Notes under the pieces: model-generated
Told to the model about the DNA's origin: nothing
Database searches by the model: none
What the model saw: the letters and a program-made list of their open reading frames with translations, nothing else
Shown here: positions 29,063 through 36,304 of the stretch, piece by piece
How the letters are laid out: every line of letters starts with the position of its first letter
Numbering within the stretch: position 1 is the first letter of the stretch
Origin: JBEHWX01 sp048498995
GTDB taxonomy: Bacteria; Bacteroidota; Ignavibacteria; OLB7
Assembly: GCA_048498995.1 (NCBI GenBank)
Contig: JBEHWX010000033.1
Span: forward strand, 1-57,046
Reading direction: 5' to 3'
Length of the DNA stretch: 57,046 bases
Program-made: the position numbers and the translations under genes

Positions 29063-29374
29063 AGCCGGGAAGTTACGGCGTCGAGGGGGTGCCGCGCGAG
29101 ACCCTCGGGTAACGACGTGAAAACTTCGCGGCGATCATCCGCCGCCGTCGACCCCGATCGGGAGCTCCGACGGCCGAGCCCGCGTGGGGGCTGGGGTGCC
29201 GCCCCGGCCGGGGAGCGAAGGGTCCGGCCCCGGGATCCAGCCGGGGGATCGGGTCGGGAGATCCGCGCGAAGGGGTCCCCGGATGATCGCTCCGCGCCGT
29301 ATATTTGCGGGCCGTCCTCTTTCCGATCGCGCCCGGGAGGCGCGATTCCTGCATTCGAACCATTCGCGGACATC
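29063..29374. other. Divergent xseA/yfhO-like intergenic region
   Basis: About 310 bases with no convincing gene. It contains a -7-like TAACTTCC for xseA (minus strand, 29068-29075) and an exact TATATTTG box for the rightward gene (29300-29307). Neither has a TTG at the usual distance. Confidence 0.5.
29300..29307 (+). promoter_or_regulatory. TATATTTG -7 box upstream of the YfhO-family gene
   Basis: An exact TAnnTTTG element followed by GCGGG, 67 bases before ATG 29375. No TTTG or TTG is found 18-21 bases upstream, so the promoter is incomplete by this window's pattern. Confidence 0.35.
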
Positions 29375-31726
29375 ATGGCAAAACAGGGTAGGACCGACAC
29401 GAGAGCCGAATCCACCCGGACGCGCTCGGCGCGCCCCGCGCGCCCGACCCGGAGCGTGATCGAGCTTCTTCCGGCCGTTGCGATCGGCCTGCTGGTCCTG
29501 GTCACCGTCGCCTTCTTCTGGCGGCATCTCACCGGCAGCGCGTTTCTCTGGGAGGATTTCACCGAGTTCACCTATCCGAACGAGGTGTTCGCCGCGCGCA
29601 ACTTCAGCGCGGGCATCATGCCCTACTGGAACCCCTTCACCTTCAACGGGATGCCGTTCGTGGCCGACCTTCAGATCGGCTACTTCTACCCCCTCAACCA
29701 GTTGATGTATCTCCTCTCGGGTGGGCATCTCGGCGTCGGGCTGATCCAGTTCTTCGTCGTGATCCACTACCTGATCGCGATGCTCGGAACCTACCTGCTG
29801 GCGCGCAGGATCGGCACCGGCACCTGGGGCGCCACCTTCGCCGGCGTCACCTACGGGCTGAGCGGCATCCTGGTGGCGCACATGATCCACTTCAACATGG
29901 TGCAGCACCTGGCGTGGTTCCCGCTGATCGTCTATCTCTTTTATCGCGGCGTCACCGAGCGGAGCTGGCTCCACTCGCTGCTGGCCGGCCTGGTGCTCGG
30001 CGTCACGATGCTGAGCGGCCATCCGCAGACGACGCTCTACATCATCTTCTTCCTCTTCTGCCTCACGCTCTTCGTCGTCATCCGGCAGGTTCGGAGCGAG
30101 GAGGGGGCCGGCGGAAGCTCGCTTGTCGGGATGCTCGCGGCCGCGGCGCTGCCGATCGCGATCGGCGCCGGCATCTTCGCCGTGCAGCTGATGCCCTCGC
30201 AGGAGCTGGCCGGGCTCTCCGAGCGCGCCACCATGTCCTACGAAAAGTCGCTCGAGGGGCAGATGGGCCCCGCGCAGATCTTCACCCTGATCGCGCCGAA
30301 GATCTTCGGCGTCTCCGACGCGCAGGGGGACGAGTCGATGCGCTTCTGGTACCGTCCGCGCGAGATCTACTACTACTGGGAGACGGCGGTCTATTTCGGC
30401 GTGGTGGCGCTGCTGCTGGCGGTGGTCGGCGTGGCCTCCGAAAAGCTCGGGCCGCTACGCTGGTTCCTGGCCGGCATGGGGCTGCTCGGGCTGCTCTACG
30501 GCCTTGGAGATAGCTTCATCATCCATCCGATCCTGAGCAAGCTGCCGCTGTTCGGCACGTTCCGAAGCCCGGCTCGTCTTGCGATGTACCTGTCGCTCGG
30601 CGGCGCGCTGCTGGCCGGCGTCGGCCTGGAACGGGTGATCCGCGGCGACGAGCGGGAGGACCGGCTGGCCAAGACTGTGCTGATCACCGGTGGGGTGATC
30701 GTGGCGGTGGGGCTGCTGGCGATGGCCGGCATGTTCGGCACTCCCTCCGGGGATGTGCCGTCGGAGGTGATCTCGGCGACGCGCGGCACCGGCATGACCG
30801 CCGTGCTCCTCGGGGGGATCGCGGCGCTGGTGGCCTGGGCCTCGATCAAGGGGAAGATGCCGGGCACGCTCGCCGGCGGCGCGCTTCTGTTGCTGGCGAT
30901 CATCGACCTGTTCATCTTCGGCTACGGACAGAACGCCTCGCCGCAGAGCCCGGAGCAGATCTACGCCTCCAGCGATTCGCAATTCGACTTCTTCAAGGCG
31001 CGCCCGCCGTCGAAGATCTTCCGCGTCTCGATGCGGAATGATCTCGGCATGCTGATGCCGCGCAACCAGGGGCCGTACAGCGGCATCATGCTCTACGAGG
31101 GGTACAACCCGCTCCTGCTCAAGCGTCGCGTGCCGCCGGCCGCGGAGCTCGACCGCGCGTTCGATCTGCTCGACATCCGCTACGCGCTCTCGGTCGATTC
31201 GGCCAGCGGCCGCGCCGGCCTGGCCGAGCGCCCGACGGCGTTCCCGCATGCCCGCATGCTCTACGACGTGAAGGTTCTCGACTCGGCCCGGGTGTACGAT
31301 ACGATGCGCCAGGGCTCGGTGGACTTCGCGCGGACCGTGCTGCTGGAGAAGGACCCCGGCATCAAGACCGACGGCACCGGAACCGGCACCGCCTCGATCA
31401 CCAAGTACGATGCGTCGGAGATCTCCGTCGACGTCACGACCGACAAGCCGGGCGTGCTGACGCTGAGCGAGATCTGGTATCCCTCCTGGAAGGCGTCGGT
31501 CGACGGCGCCCCGGCCGAGCTGCTGACGGCGAACTACTCGCTGCGCGGCGTGGCCGTTCCGGCCGGACGCCACACCGTCACGATGCGCTTCGAGTCGGGA
31601 GCGCTCTCGACCGGCACCTGGATCACGCTGGCGACCTCGCTGGCGACCGTGGCCGGCGTGATCTTCTTCGCGCTCCGTCGCCGCGCGTCCGCCGTCGTGG
31701 CCGCCGAGACTCCGGCCGCCGCCTGA
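29375..31726 (+). CDS. YfhO-family polytopic membrane protein (GT-C-like)
   Basis: From ATG 29375 (MAKQGRTDTRAESTRT) it encodes 783 residues. After a basic, Arg/Thr/Pro-rich start and a first membrane helix come the family's loop motifs FLWEDFTEFTYPNEVFAARN, PYWNPFTFNGMPFVADLQIG and FYPLNQLMYLL, then about ten further hydrophobic helices. A soluble C-terminal part (about 540-755) has a beta-rich domain with LSEIWYPSWKASVDG and one last helix. YfhO proteins are GT-C-like membrane proteins thought to transfer sugars or help glycosylate lipoteichoic acids and other envelope polymers. The donor and acceptor here are unknown. The frame is open back to 29117, but that part is Arg/Pro-rich shadow. 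Confidence 0.85.
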   Translation: MAKQGRTDTRAESTRTRSARPARPTRSVIELLPAVAIGLLVLVTVAFFWRHLTGSAFLWEDFTEFTYPNEVFAARNFSAGIMPYWNPFTFNGMPFVADLQIGYFYPLNQLMYLLSGGHLGVGLIQFFVVIHYLIAMLGTYLLARRIGTGTWGATFAGVTYGLSGILVAHMIHFNMVQHLAWFPLIVYLFYRGVTERSWLHSLLAGLVLGVTMLSGHPQTTLYIIFFLFCLTLFVVIRQVRSEEGAGGSSLVGMLAAAALPIAIGAGIFAVQLMPSQELAGLSERATMSYEKSLEGQMGPAQIFTLIAPKIFGVSDAQGDESMRFWYRPREIYYYWETAVYFGVVALLLAVVGVASEKLGPLRWFLAGMGLLGLLYGLGDSFIIHPILSKLPLFGTFRSPARLAMYLSLGGALLAGVGLERVIRGDEREDRLAKTVLITGGVIVAVGLLAMAGMFGTPSGDVPSEVISATRGTGMTAVLLGGIAALVAWASIKGKMPGTLAGGALLLLAIIDLFIFGYGQNASPQSPEQIYASSDSQFDFFKARPPSKIFRVSMRNDLGMLMPRNQGPYSGIMLYEGYNPLLLKRRVPPAAELDRAFDLLDIRYALSVDSASGRAGLAERPTAFPHARMLYDVKVLDSARVYDTMRQGSVDFARTVLLEKDPGIKTDGTGTGTASITKYDASEISVDVTTDKPGVLTLSEIWYPSWKASVDGAPAELLTANYSLRGVAVPAGRHTVTMRFESGALSTGTWITLATSLATVAGVIFFALRRRASAVVAAETPAAA

Positions 31727-31741
31727 TGATCGCGGCCTGAT

Positions 31742-31797
31742 GGCCGCTTCCGGTCGGCCGCTTCCGGTCGGCCGCTTCCGATCGGCCGCTCCCGGCT
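31742..31797. repeat. 14-bp tandem repeat, 4 copies
   Basis: Two perfect copies of GGCCGCTTCCGGTC, one with GATC and one more diverged, directly follow the stop of the YfhO-family gene. A further related block continues to about 31830. Confidence 0.85.
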
Positions 31798-31931
31798 GGG
31801 CGCCTTCGGTCGGCCGCGCTCGTTCGCTCATACGACCTTCGTCCACGGCCCTCGCGGTCGACGCTTTCCCCGGCGCGCTGAGGCGCGGGGCATTCCCTGG
31901 TAACCTCGTTCAGTTTCGATACGCTCCTTCG

Positions 31932-32834
31932 ATGTCATTCTTCAACAATCTCATCTCGTCGGCTCTTCCGTTCGCCCCCAAACCGCTCGTGCGCGTGATC
32001 GCCAAGCGATATATCGCCGGCGAGACCCTCAACGACGCGATGAACACCGTCGCCCGTCTCAACTCGGAGGGGGCCATGGCGACCATCGACGTGCTCGGCG
32101 AGTTCGTCAAGAGCTCGGAGCTTGCCAAGCATGAGACCGACCAGTCGATCAACGTGCTGGAGGAGATCACCCGTCGCCACGTCGACTCGAATCTCTCGGT
32201 GAAGCTCACCTCGCTCGGCCTCGATATCGACACGGAGTTCTGCTACCAGAATCTCCGCCGCATCGTGGCGCGCGCCGCCTCGCTCGGCAACTTCGTCCGG
32301 ATCGACATGGAGAACTCTCCCTACACCGACCGGACCATCGAGCTCTACCGTCGGGTGCGCGCGGAGTTTCCGAAGAGTGTCGGCATCGTGCTCCAGGCCT
32401 ATCTCCGCCGCACCGAGAGCGACATCCGCGCCCTGGCCGCCGAGGGGGGACACTTCCGGCTCTGCAAGGGGATTTACGTCGAGGCCGAATCGATCGCCTT
32501 CAAGGGACGCGAGGAAGTGCAGCAGAACTACCTGAAGTGCCTCGGGATCATCTTCGACCACAAATGCTACGTGGGGATCGCCACGCACGACGACGTGCTG
32601 ATCGACGGCGCGCGCCGGATGATCGCCGAGCGGAAGCTCGACCGCGCCGAGTACGAGTTCCAGATGCTCCTCGGCGTCCGCGACGCCAAGCGGCGCGAGC
32701 TGGTCTCCGGGGGACACCGCCTCCGCGTCTATGTGCCGTTCGGCAAGGACTGGTACGGCTATTCGGTCCGCCGCCTGAAGGAGAATCCCTCGATCGCCGG
32801 ACATGTGATGAAGGCGATCTTCACCGGAAACTGA
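31932..32834 (+). CDS. Proline dehydrogenase
   Basis: A 300-residue monofunctional FAD-dependent proline dehydrogenase, which oxidises proline to pyrroline-5-carboxylate. The TIM-barrel signatures are clear: VKLTSLGLDID, FVRIDMENSPYTDRTIELYR, VGIVLQAYLRRTESDI, RLCKGIYVEAE, YVGIATHDDVLI, EFQMLLGVRDAKR and the C-terminal RVYVPFGKDWYGYSVRRLKE. ATG 31932 gives the usual family start; the open frame before it covers the 14-bp repeats. The next gene, a ferredoxin, begins 10 bases after the stop, so they are probably co-transcribed. No pyrroline-5-carboxylate dehydrogenase gene is in the window. Confidence 0.93.
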   Translation: MSFFNNLISSALPFAPKPLVRVIAKRYIAGETLNDAMNTVARLNSEGAMATIDVLGEFVKSSELAKHETDQSINVLEEITRRHVDSNLSVKLTSLGLDIDTEFCYQNLRRIVARAASLGNFVRIDMENSPYTDRTIELYRRVRAEFPKSVGIVLQAYLRRTESDIRALAAEGGHFRLCKGIYVEAESIAFKGREEVQQNYLKCLGIIFDHKCYVGIATHDDVLIDGARRMIAERKLDRAEYEFQMLLGVRDAKRRELVSGGHRLRVYVPFGKDWYGYSVRRLKENPSIAGHVMKAIFTGN

Positions 32835-32844
32835 TCGGCGCGGC

Positions 32845-33276
32845 ATGCCCTGGCACGACGAGGAGTGGGAGAGCTGGCCCGAGGAGGAGCCGACGGAGGA
32901 TGACGGCTTCGATGATGCGGATGACGAGGAAGAAGGTGACGATGACGGGGCGCCGGAGGATGCCGGTGATGACGGCCGGATCGAGGGAGGGTGCCGGGTT
33001 CGTTTCGAGCCCTCCGGACGCTCGATCGTGGTGGAGCCGGGAACGGCGCTGATCGACGCGGCGCGCGCGGCCGGGCTCCCGGTGGCGCAGTCGTGCGGTG
33101 GATGGGGAATCTGCTCCTGGTGCAAGATGCAGGTGCTCGACGGCCTCGAGCATCTCTCGCCGGCCGAGCCGGTCGAGGCGCGACTGATCATTCGCCAGGC
33201 CTTCGCCGCCAACGAGCGCGCGAGCTGCCAGGCCGAGGTGTTCGGTCCCGTCACCGTGACCACGACTTATTGGTGA
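32845..33276 (+). CDS. [2Fe-2S] ferredoxin with acidic N-terminal extension
   Basis: A 143-residue protein. Residues 1-48 are an extremely acidic Asp/Glu-rich extension. The rest is a plant/adrenodoxin-type ferredoxin domain with cluster cysteines at 84, 90 and 93 (SCGGWGICSWC) and 128 (ASCQAEV). The C-x5-C-x2-C spacing differs from the plant C-x4-C-x2-C and matches the vertebrate/bacterial type. It lies 10 bases after proline dehydrogenase, so it could be an electron acceptor linked to that operon; this is inference from position. The acidic arm may bind a basic partner. Confidence 0.87.
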   Translation: MPWHDEEWESWPEEEPTEDDGFDDADDEEEGDDDGAPEDAGDDGRIEGGCRVRFEPSGRSIVVEPGTALIDAARAAGLPVAQSCGGWGICSWCKMQVLDGLEHLSPAEPVEARLIIRQAFAANERASCQAEVFGPVTVTTTYW

Positions 33277-33360
33277 TATCGATCCGCGAGGCGCCACGCG
33301 CGAGCCCGCCGACGCGAAGCCCCGAGATGGGGAGGATGACTGTTCGATGATGATGAGACT

Positions 33361-34491
33361 ATGACGACCAATTCGAGATACCGGATCATGCTCTGGCTCC
33401 TGGCGGCGGCGCTGCTGGTGGGGCTGTTCTCCTGCGCGAGCGGCCGTGACGACAAGGCGAAGGAGCCGGCGGCGCAGCTCGGCGATTCGGCGCGCGCCGC
33501 GGCCGGACGCGGCTTCTGGAAGCTCTCGCGCCCGATGCGCCTGATGCTGGCCGGCTCCACCGCGCACGACAGCGTGAAGGTGGCGTCCGAGATCTTCGTC
33601 GACCAGGCGATCCGCCGCGCGCTCGACTCGATCCCCGCCGCCGACTACGTCACGCTCAACTATCGCGACTCGCTCGCCGCGGCCGCGGTGAAGCGGGGGG
33701 AGCCGGGGGTGACGCTGAAGGATATCGGCGCCTCGCTGCATCTCGACGGCGCCATCGTCACCAAGATCGCCCGCTTCGGCTCGGTGCTCGGCGTCGATCT
33801 GAGCATCGTCGATCCGAAGACGCGGGAAGTGCTCTACAAGGATCTCTCCTTCAGCTTCATCCGCTTCCGCGACTCCTCCGGCACCATGCTGATCGGGCCG
33901 CCGCTGTACGACGCGATCCGCAAGTCGCTCGACAAGTATTTCGGCGCTCCCCACACGCAGACGGAGCCGGTGGCCACCGAGAGCATGCTGCTCGGCGGCA
34001 TCGCCATCGAGAAGCTGCCGCAGTTGAAGCAGCTCTCGGTCCGTCGCGAGGGGCTGACGCGGGAGACGCTGAAGGCGCTGGCCGAGTACGCGGTGCGGCA
34101 CTTCCCGGAGCTGGTGCCGCTGGATCGCGAGGCGCGCGAGGGGCTCTACAACATGTTCGGCCTGAAGGGAGTGGTCGATTACGTGCCGGTGCTCCCGCAG
34201 GAGAAGCAGATGCTCTTCAACGTCGGCATCGACCGGATGCTGGTCGGCGGCGTCGAGCCGAGGGGGGATTCGGTGAGGCTCTATCTGGAGCTGCGATCGA
34301 TCGGCGCGGCCGGACGCGACTCGCTCGTCGATGCCAACTCGCTCACCTATGCGATTAATGACTTTGAAAAGACGACCGTGGATGAGGATTTTGTGGTCGT
34401 GTTCGTCGACATCGCCGAGCCGATCTTTACCCGCGAGGCGGAAAGAGTGCGCGCCGCGTATGCGACATCATTGAAGGAGCGAGCGAAATGA
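33361..34491 (+). CDS. Lipoprotein of unknown function, TolB-N/CsgG-like region
   Basis: A 376-residue protein starting at 33361 with a basic end, a hydrophobic segment and lipobox LFSC (about residues 22-25), so it should be a lipoprotein. The first half (about 60-195) contains IFVDQAIRRALDSIPAADYV, then LKDIGASLHLDGAIVTKIAR and VDLSIVDPKTREVLYKDLSF. The pattern recalls the nucleotide-binding-like domain of TolB-N, LpoB and CsgG family lipoproteins. A second, similar-sized region follows. I do not recognise the full family. The stop overlaps the next ATG by four bases (ATGA), tying it to the small ubiquitin-like protein. Confidence 0.72.
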   Translation: MTTNSRYRIMLWLLAAALLVGLFSCASGRDDKAKEPAAQLGDSARAAAGRGFWKLSRPMRLMLAGSTAHDSVKVASEIFVDQAIRRALDSIPAADYVTLNYRDSLAAAAVKRGEPGVTLKDIGASLHLDGAIVTKIARFGSVLGVDLSIVDPKTREVLYKDLSFSFIRFRDSSGTMLIGPPLYDAIRKSLDKYFGAPHTQTEPVATESMLLGGIAIEKLPQLKQLSVRREGLTRETLKALAEYAVRHFPELVPLDREAREGLYNMFGLKGVVDYVPVLPQEKQMLFNVGIDRMLVGGVEPRGDSVRLYLELRSIGAAGRDSLVDANSLTYAINDFEKTTVDEDFVVVFVDIAEPIFTREAERVRAAYATSLKERAK

Positions 34492-34850
34492 TCGCGGTGA
34501 TCGAAAGAAATCTGACCGGGCTCGGCCCCGGCGCGCCCGATGCGGCCGCCGGAGCGCCCCCCGCCGCGCCCGAGACCGGCGGCGCCGAGGAGCGGATCCA
34601 CGTGATGATCTGCAAGGGATTCTCCGGGCAGATCGTGCGCGCGGAGATCTCGCTCGGCGACACGGTGGCCCAGGCGCTGCCGCTGATCGCCGACCAGATC
34701 GACTACTACTCTCCCGACTGGGAGAAGATCGGATTGTATAATCTGACGCGCGATTACGAGTACCTGATGGATGAGCGGTTCGTCGACGCGGGGACCAGGG
34801 CGGGGGATCTACTGATCATCGCCGATGGCCAGGCCTGCCACAAGGATTGA
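34488..34850 (+). CDS. Predicted ubiquitin-like beta-grasp small protein
   Basis: A 120-residue cytosolic protein overlapping the preceding lipoprotein by ATGA. After an Ala/Pro/Gly-rich linker (residues 15-35) comes a compact domain: RIHVMICKGFSGQIVRAEIS, then LGDTVAQALPLIADQID, KIGLYNLTRDYEYLMDERFV and a final DAGTRAGDLLIIADG. The strand-helix-strand order and the closing D/G-rich hairpin look like YukD/EsaB-type ubiquitin-like proteins. The C-terminus is GQACHKD and lacks the di-glycine needed for conjugation. No E1, JAB protease or type VII secretion gene is nearby. Fold assignment is by eye only. Confidence 0.6.
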   Translation: MIAVIERNLTGLGPGAPDAAAGAPPAAPETGGAEERIHVMICKGFSGQIVRAEISLGDTVAQALPLIADQIDYYSPDWEKIGLYNLTRDYEYLMDERFVDAGTRAGDLLIIADGQACHKD

Positions 34851-34926
34851 GTGAGAACCGAGCACGCTCCCGCTCCGGGGAGCACGCACGCCCGAATGCC
34901 TTATTACCAGAATCGGATGGTCCACG

Positions 34927-35325
34927 GTGCGATACGAGAAGCATATTTTCATCTGTCAGAATCAGCGCGATCCTGACGATCCGCGCGGCTGTTGTCTGCA
35001 GAAGGGGGGCGCCGAGGTGCACGCCCGCTTCAAGGTGGCGCTCAAGGAGCGGGGACTCCGCGGCGTGATGCGCGCCAACAAGGCCGGCTGCCTCGACGCC
35101 TGCAAATACGGCGTGGTGGCGGTGGTCTACCCGGATGCCGTCTGGTACGGCGGCGTCACGGTCGATGACGTCGATGAGATCATCGAGTCGCATCTGATCA
35201 ACGACGTTCCGGTGGAGCGCCTGCTGATTCCCAACCGCCTCTATACTCCTCCCGAAATGCTCCGCATCGACACCGAGCGCCCCGGCGATGGCGCGCCGGA
35301 GGATCTTCCCGAACGGGCCGACTGA
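34927..35325 (+). CDS. Thioredoxin-like [2Fe-2S] ferredoxin
   Basis: A 132-residue protein starting at GTG (MRYEKHIFIC). The cysteine pattern C10, C22/C23, C55, C59 (GCLDACKYG) is that of thioredoxin-like 2Fe-2S ferredoxins, as in NuoE and the Azotobacter FeSII/Shethna family. Other marks are the AVVYPDAVWYGGVTVDDVDE loop and a C-terminal helix with ESHLINDVPVERLL. Such proteins shuttle electrons or protect oxygen-labile enzymes. It is the last gene of a tight run beginning at proline dehydrogenase and is the second ferredoxin in that run. Confidence 0.88.
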   Translation: MRYEKHIFICQNQRDPDDPRGCCLQKGGAEVHARFKVALKERGLRGVMRANKAGCLDACKYGVVAVVYPDAVWYGGVTVDDVDEIIESHLINDVPVERLLIPNRLYTPPEMLRIDTERPGDGAPEDLPERAD

Positions 35326-35568
35326 CGTCCGGCCGGCGCGGCATCTCCCATCAAGCGATCTTGACATTCGGCGCGCGATCCGCGTAGGCGGGTCGCGCGC
35401 CGCTCGTTTTTCCGCGCCCGGCGGCGTCCGGCGCTCCCACGTCGACGCTCCGGCATTCCAGCGAAGCCGGTGCCGAGGGAGCGTCACAACGACTTACAGC
35501 TTGCTACAAGGCATGGGGACATCTTTGCGTCCATGTCTGTCGAATTCACGTATTCACTCTAATACCGA

Positions 35569-36138
35569 ATGTTGGAACCTGTCAACGCTCCGATGCGCCT
35601 GATCGATATCCCGGCCGGACCCAACCTCCCGAATGTGCTCAACGCGATCATCGAGATCCCGCACGGCTCGCGCAGCAAGTACGAGTACTGCGAGGAGTAC
35701 AACTGCTTCAAGCTCGATCGCGTGCTCGCCTCGCCGATGCATTACCCGACCGCGTACGGCTTCGTGCCGAACACCCTCTACATCGATGGGGATCCCCTCG
35801 ACGTGCTGGTGCTGATCGACGAGCCGACGTTCACCGGGTGCCTCATCGAGGTCCGTCCCATCGGGGTGATGCGGATGATCGATGCCGGACAGCTCGACGA
35901 CAAGATCATTACCGTGGCGGTCAACGACTGGCGTTACCACCACTACACCGGCCTCGACCACATGAAGCCGCATCAGCTCGTCGAGATCGAGTACTTCTAT
36001 TCGGTGTACAAGGATCTCGAGGGGAAGGTGACGCAGTTCCAGGGATGGGAGGACGTCAACTACGCCCACAAGATCATCACCGAGTCGGTCGAGCGCTTCC
36101 ATCAGACGCGCTCCTCCGCGGCGGTCGACGGCCGCTGA
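35569..36138 (+). CDS. ppa: Inorganic pyrophosphatase (family I)
   Basis: A 189-residue soluble pyrophosphatase that hydrolyses the PPi released by biosynthesis. The metal-binding signature YIDGDPLDVLVL holds the conserved aspartates. Other marks are IEIPHGSRSKYEY, HYPTAYGFVPNTL and VRPIGVMRMIDAGQLDDKII. The start at 35569 (MLEPVNAP) is the longest; ATG 35593 (MRLIDIPAG) is the alternative. Upstream, TAATACCG ends one base before the ATG without a clear TTG partner. No Shine-Dalgarno is seen. It is followed by 18-bp repeats and a hairpin. Confidence 0.95.
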   Translation: MLEPVNAPMRLIDIPAGPNLPNVLNAIIEIPHGSRSKYEYCEEYNCFKLDRVLASPMHYPTAYGFVPNTLYIDGDPLDVLVLIDEPTFTGCLIEVRPIGVMRMIDAGQLDDKIITVAVNDWRYHHYTGLDHMKPHQLVEIEYFYSVYKDLEGKVTQFQGWEDVNYAHKIITESVERFHQTRSSAAVDGR

Positions 36139-36143
36139 GCGTC

Positions 36144-36197
36144 GCGCCGCTTGGAGGCACCGCGCCGCCTGGAGGCACCGTGCCGACTGGAGGCCTC
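36144..36197. repeat. 18-bp tandem repeat, 3 copies
   Basis: GCGCCGCTTGGAGGCACC occurs three times in tandem with a few changes, starting 6 bases after the ppa stop. Confidence 0.88.
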
Positions 36198-36256
36198 GGG
36201 CCTCGTCGCGCGACGGGATCGCGATTCGGATTCGATATATTCGACTATCCGTGCCG

Positions 36257-36285
36257 GGGGAGGAAGCTTGCATCGCTTCCTCCCC
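36257..36285 (+). terminator. 11-bp hairpin between ppa and the TonB-receptor-like gene
   Basis: GGGGAGGAAGC and GCTTCCTCCCC pair perfectly around TTGCATC. It may terminate ppa, though no T run follows. Its loop contains the TTG of the promoter at 36268-36299, so it may instead control that promoter. Confidence 0.55.
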
Positions 36286-36299
36286 TCGCCGTAATATCG
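36268..36299 (+). promoter_or_regulatory. Candidate promoter of the TonB-receptor-like gene
   Basis: TTG (36268-36270), 21 bases, TAATATCG (36292-36299), then five bases to ATG 36305. A second -7-like TATATTCG is at 36236-36243 without a TTG partner. Initiation near 36305 would give a leaderless mRNA. Confidence 0.45.
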
Positions 36300-36304
36300 G
36301 CCCC

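Noticed and set aside
34488..34850. Conjugating ubiquitin-like modifier (Bil-type) system
   Set aside because: The C-terminus lacks di-glycine and no E1, E2 or JAB-domain gene is adjacent.
36236..36243. Second TATATTCG promoter before the TonB-receptor-like gene
   Set aside because: No TTG at 18-21 bases upstream; kept only as a possible secondary element.
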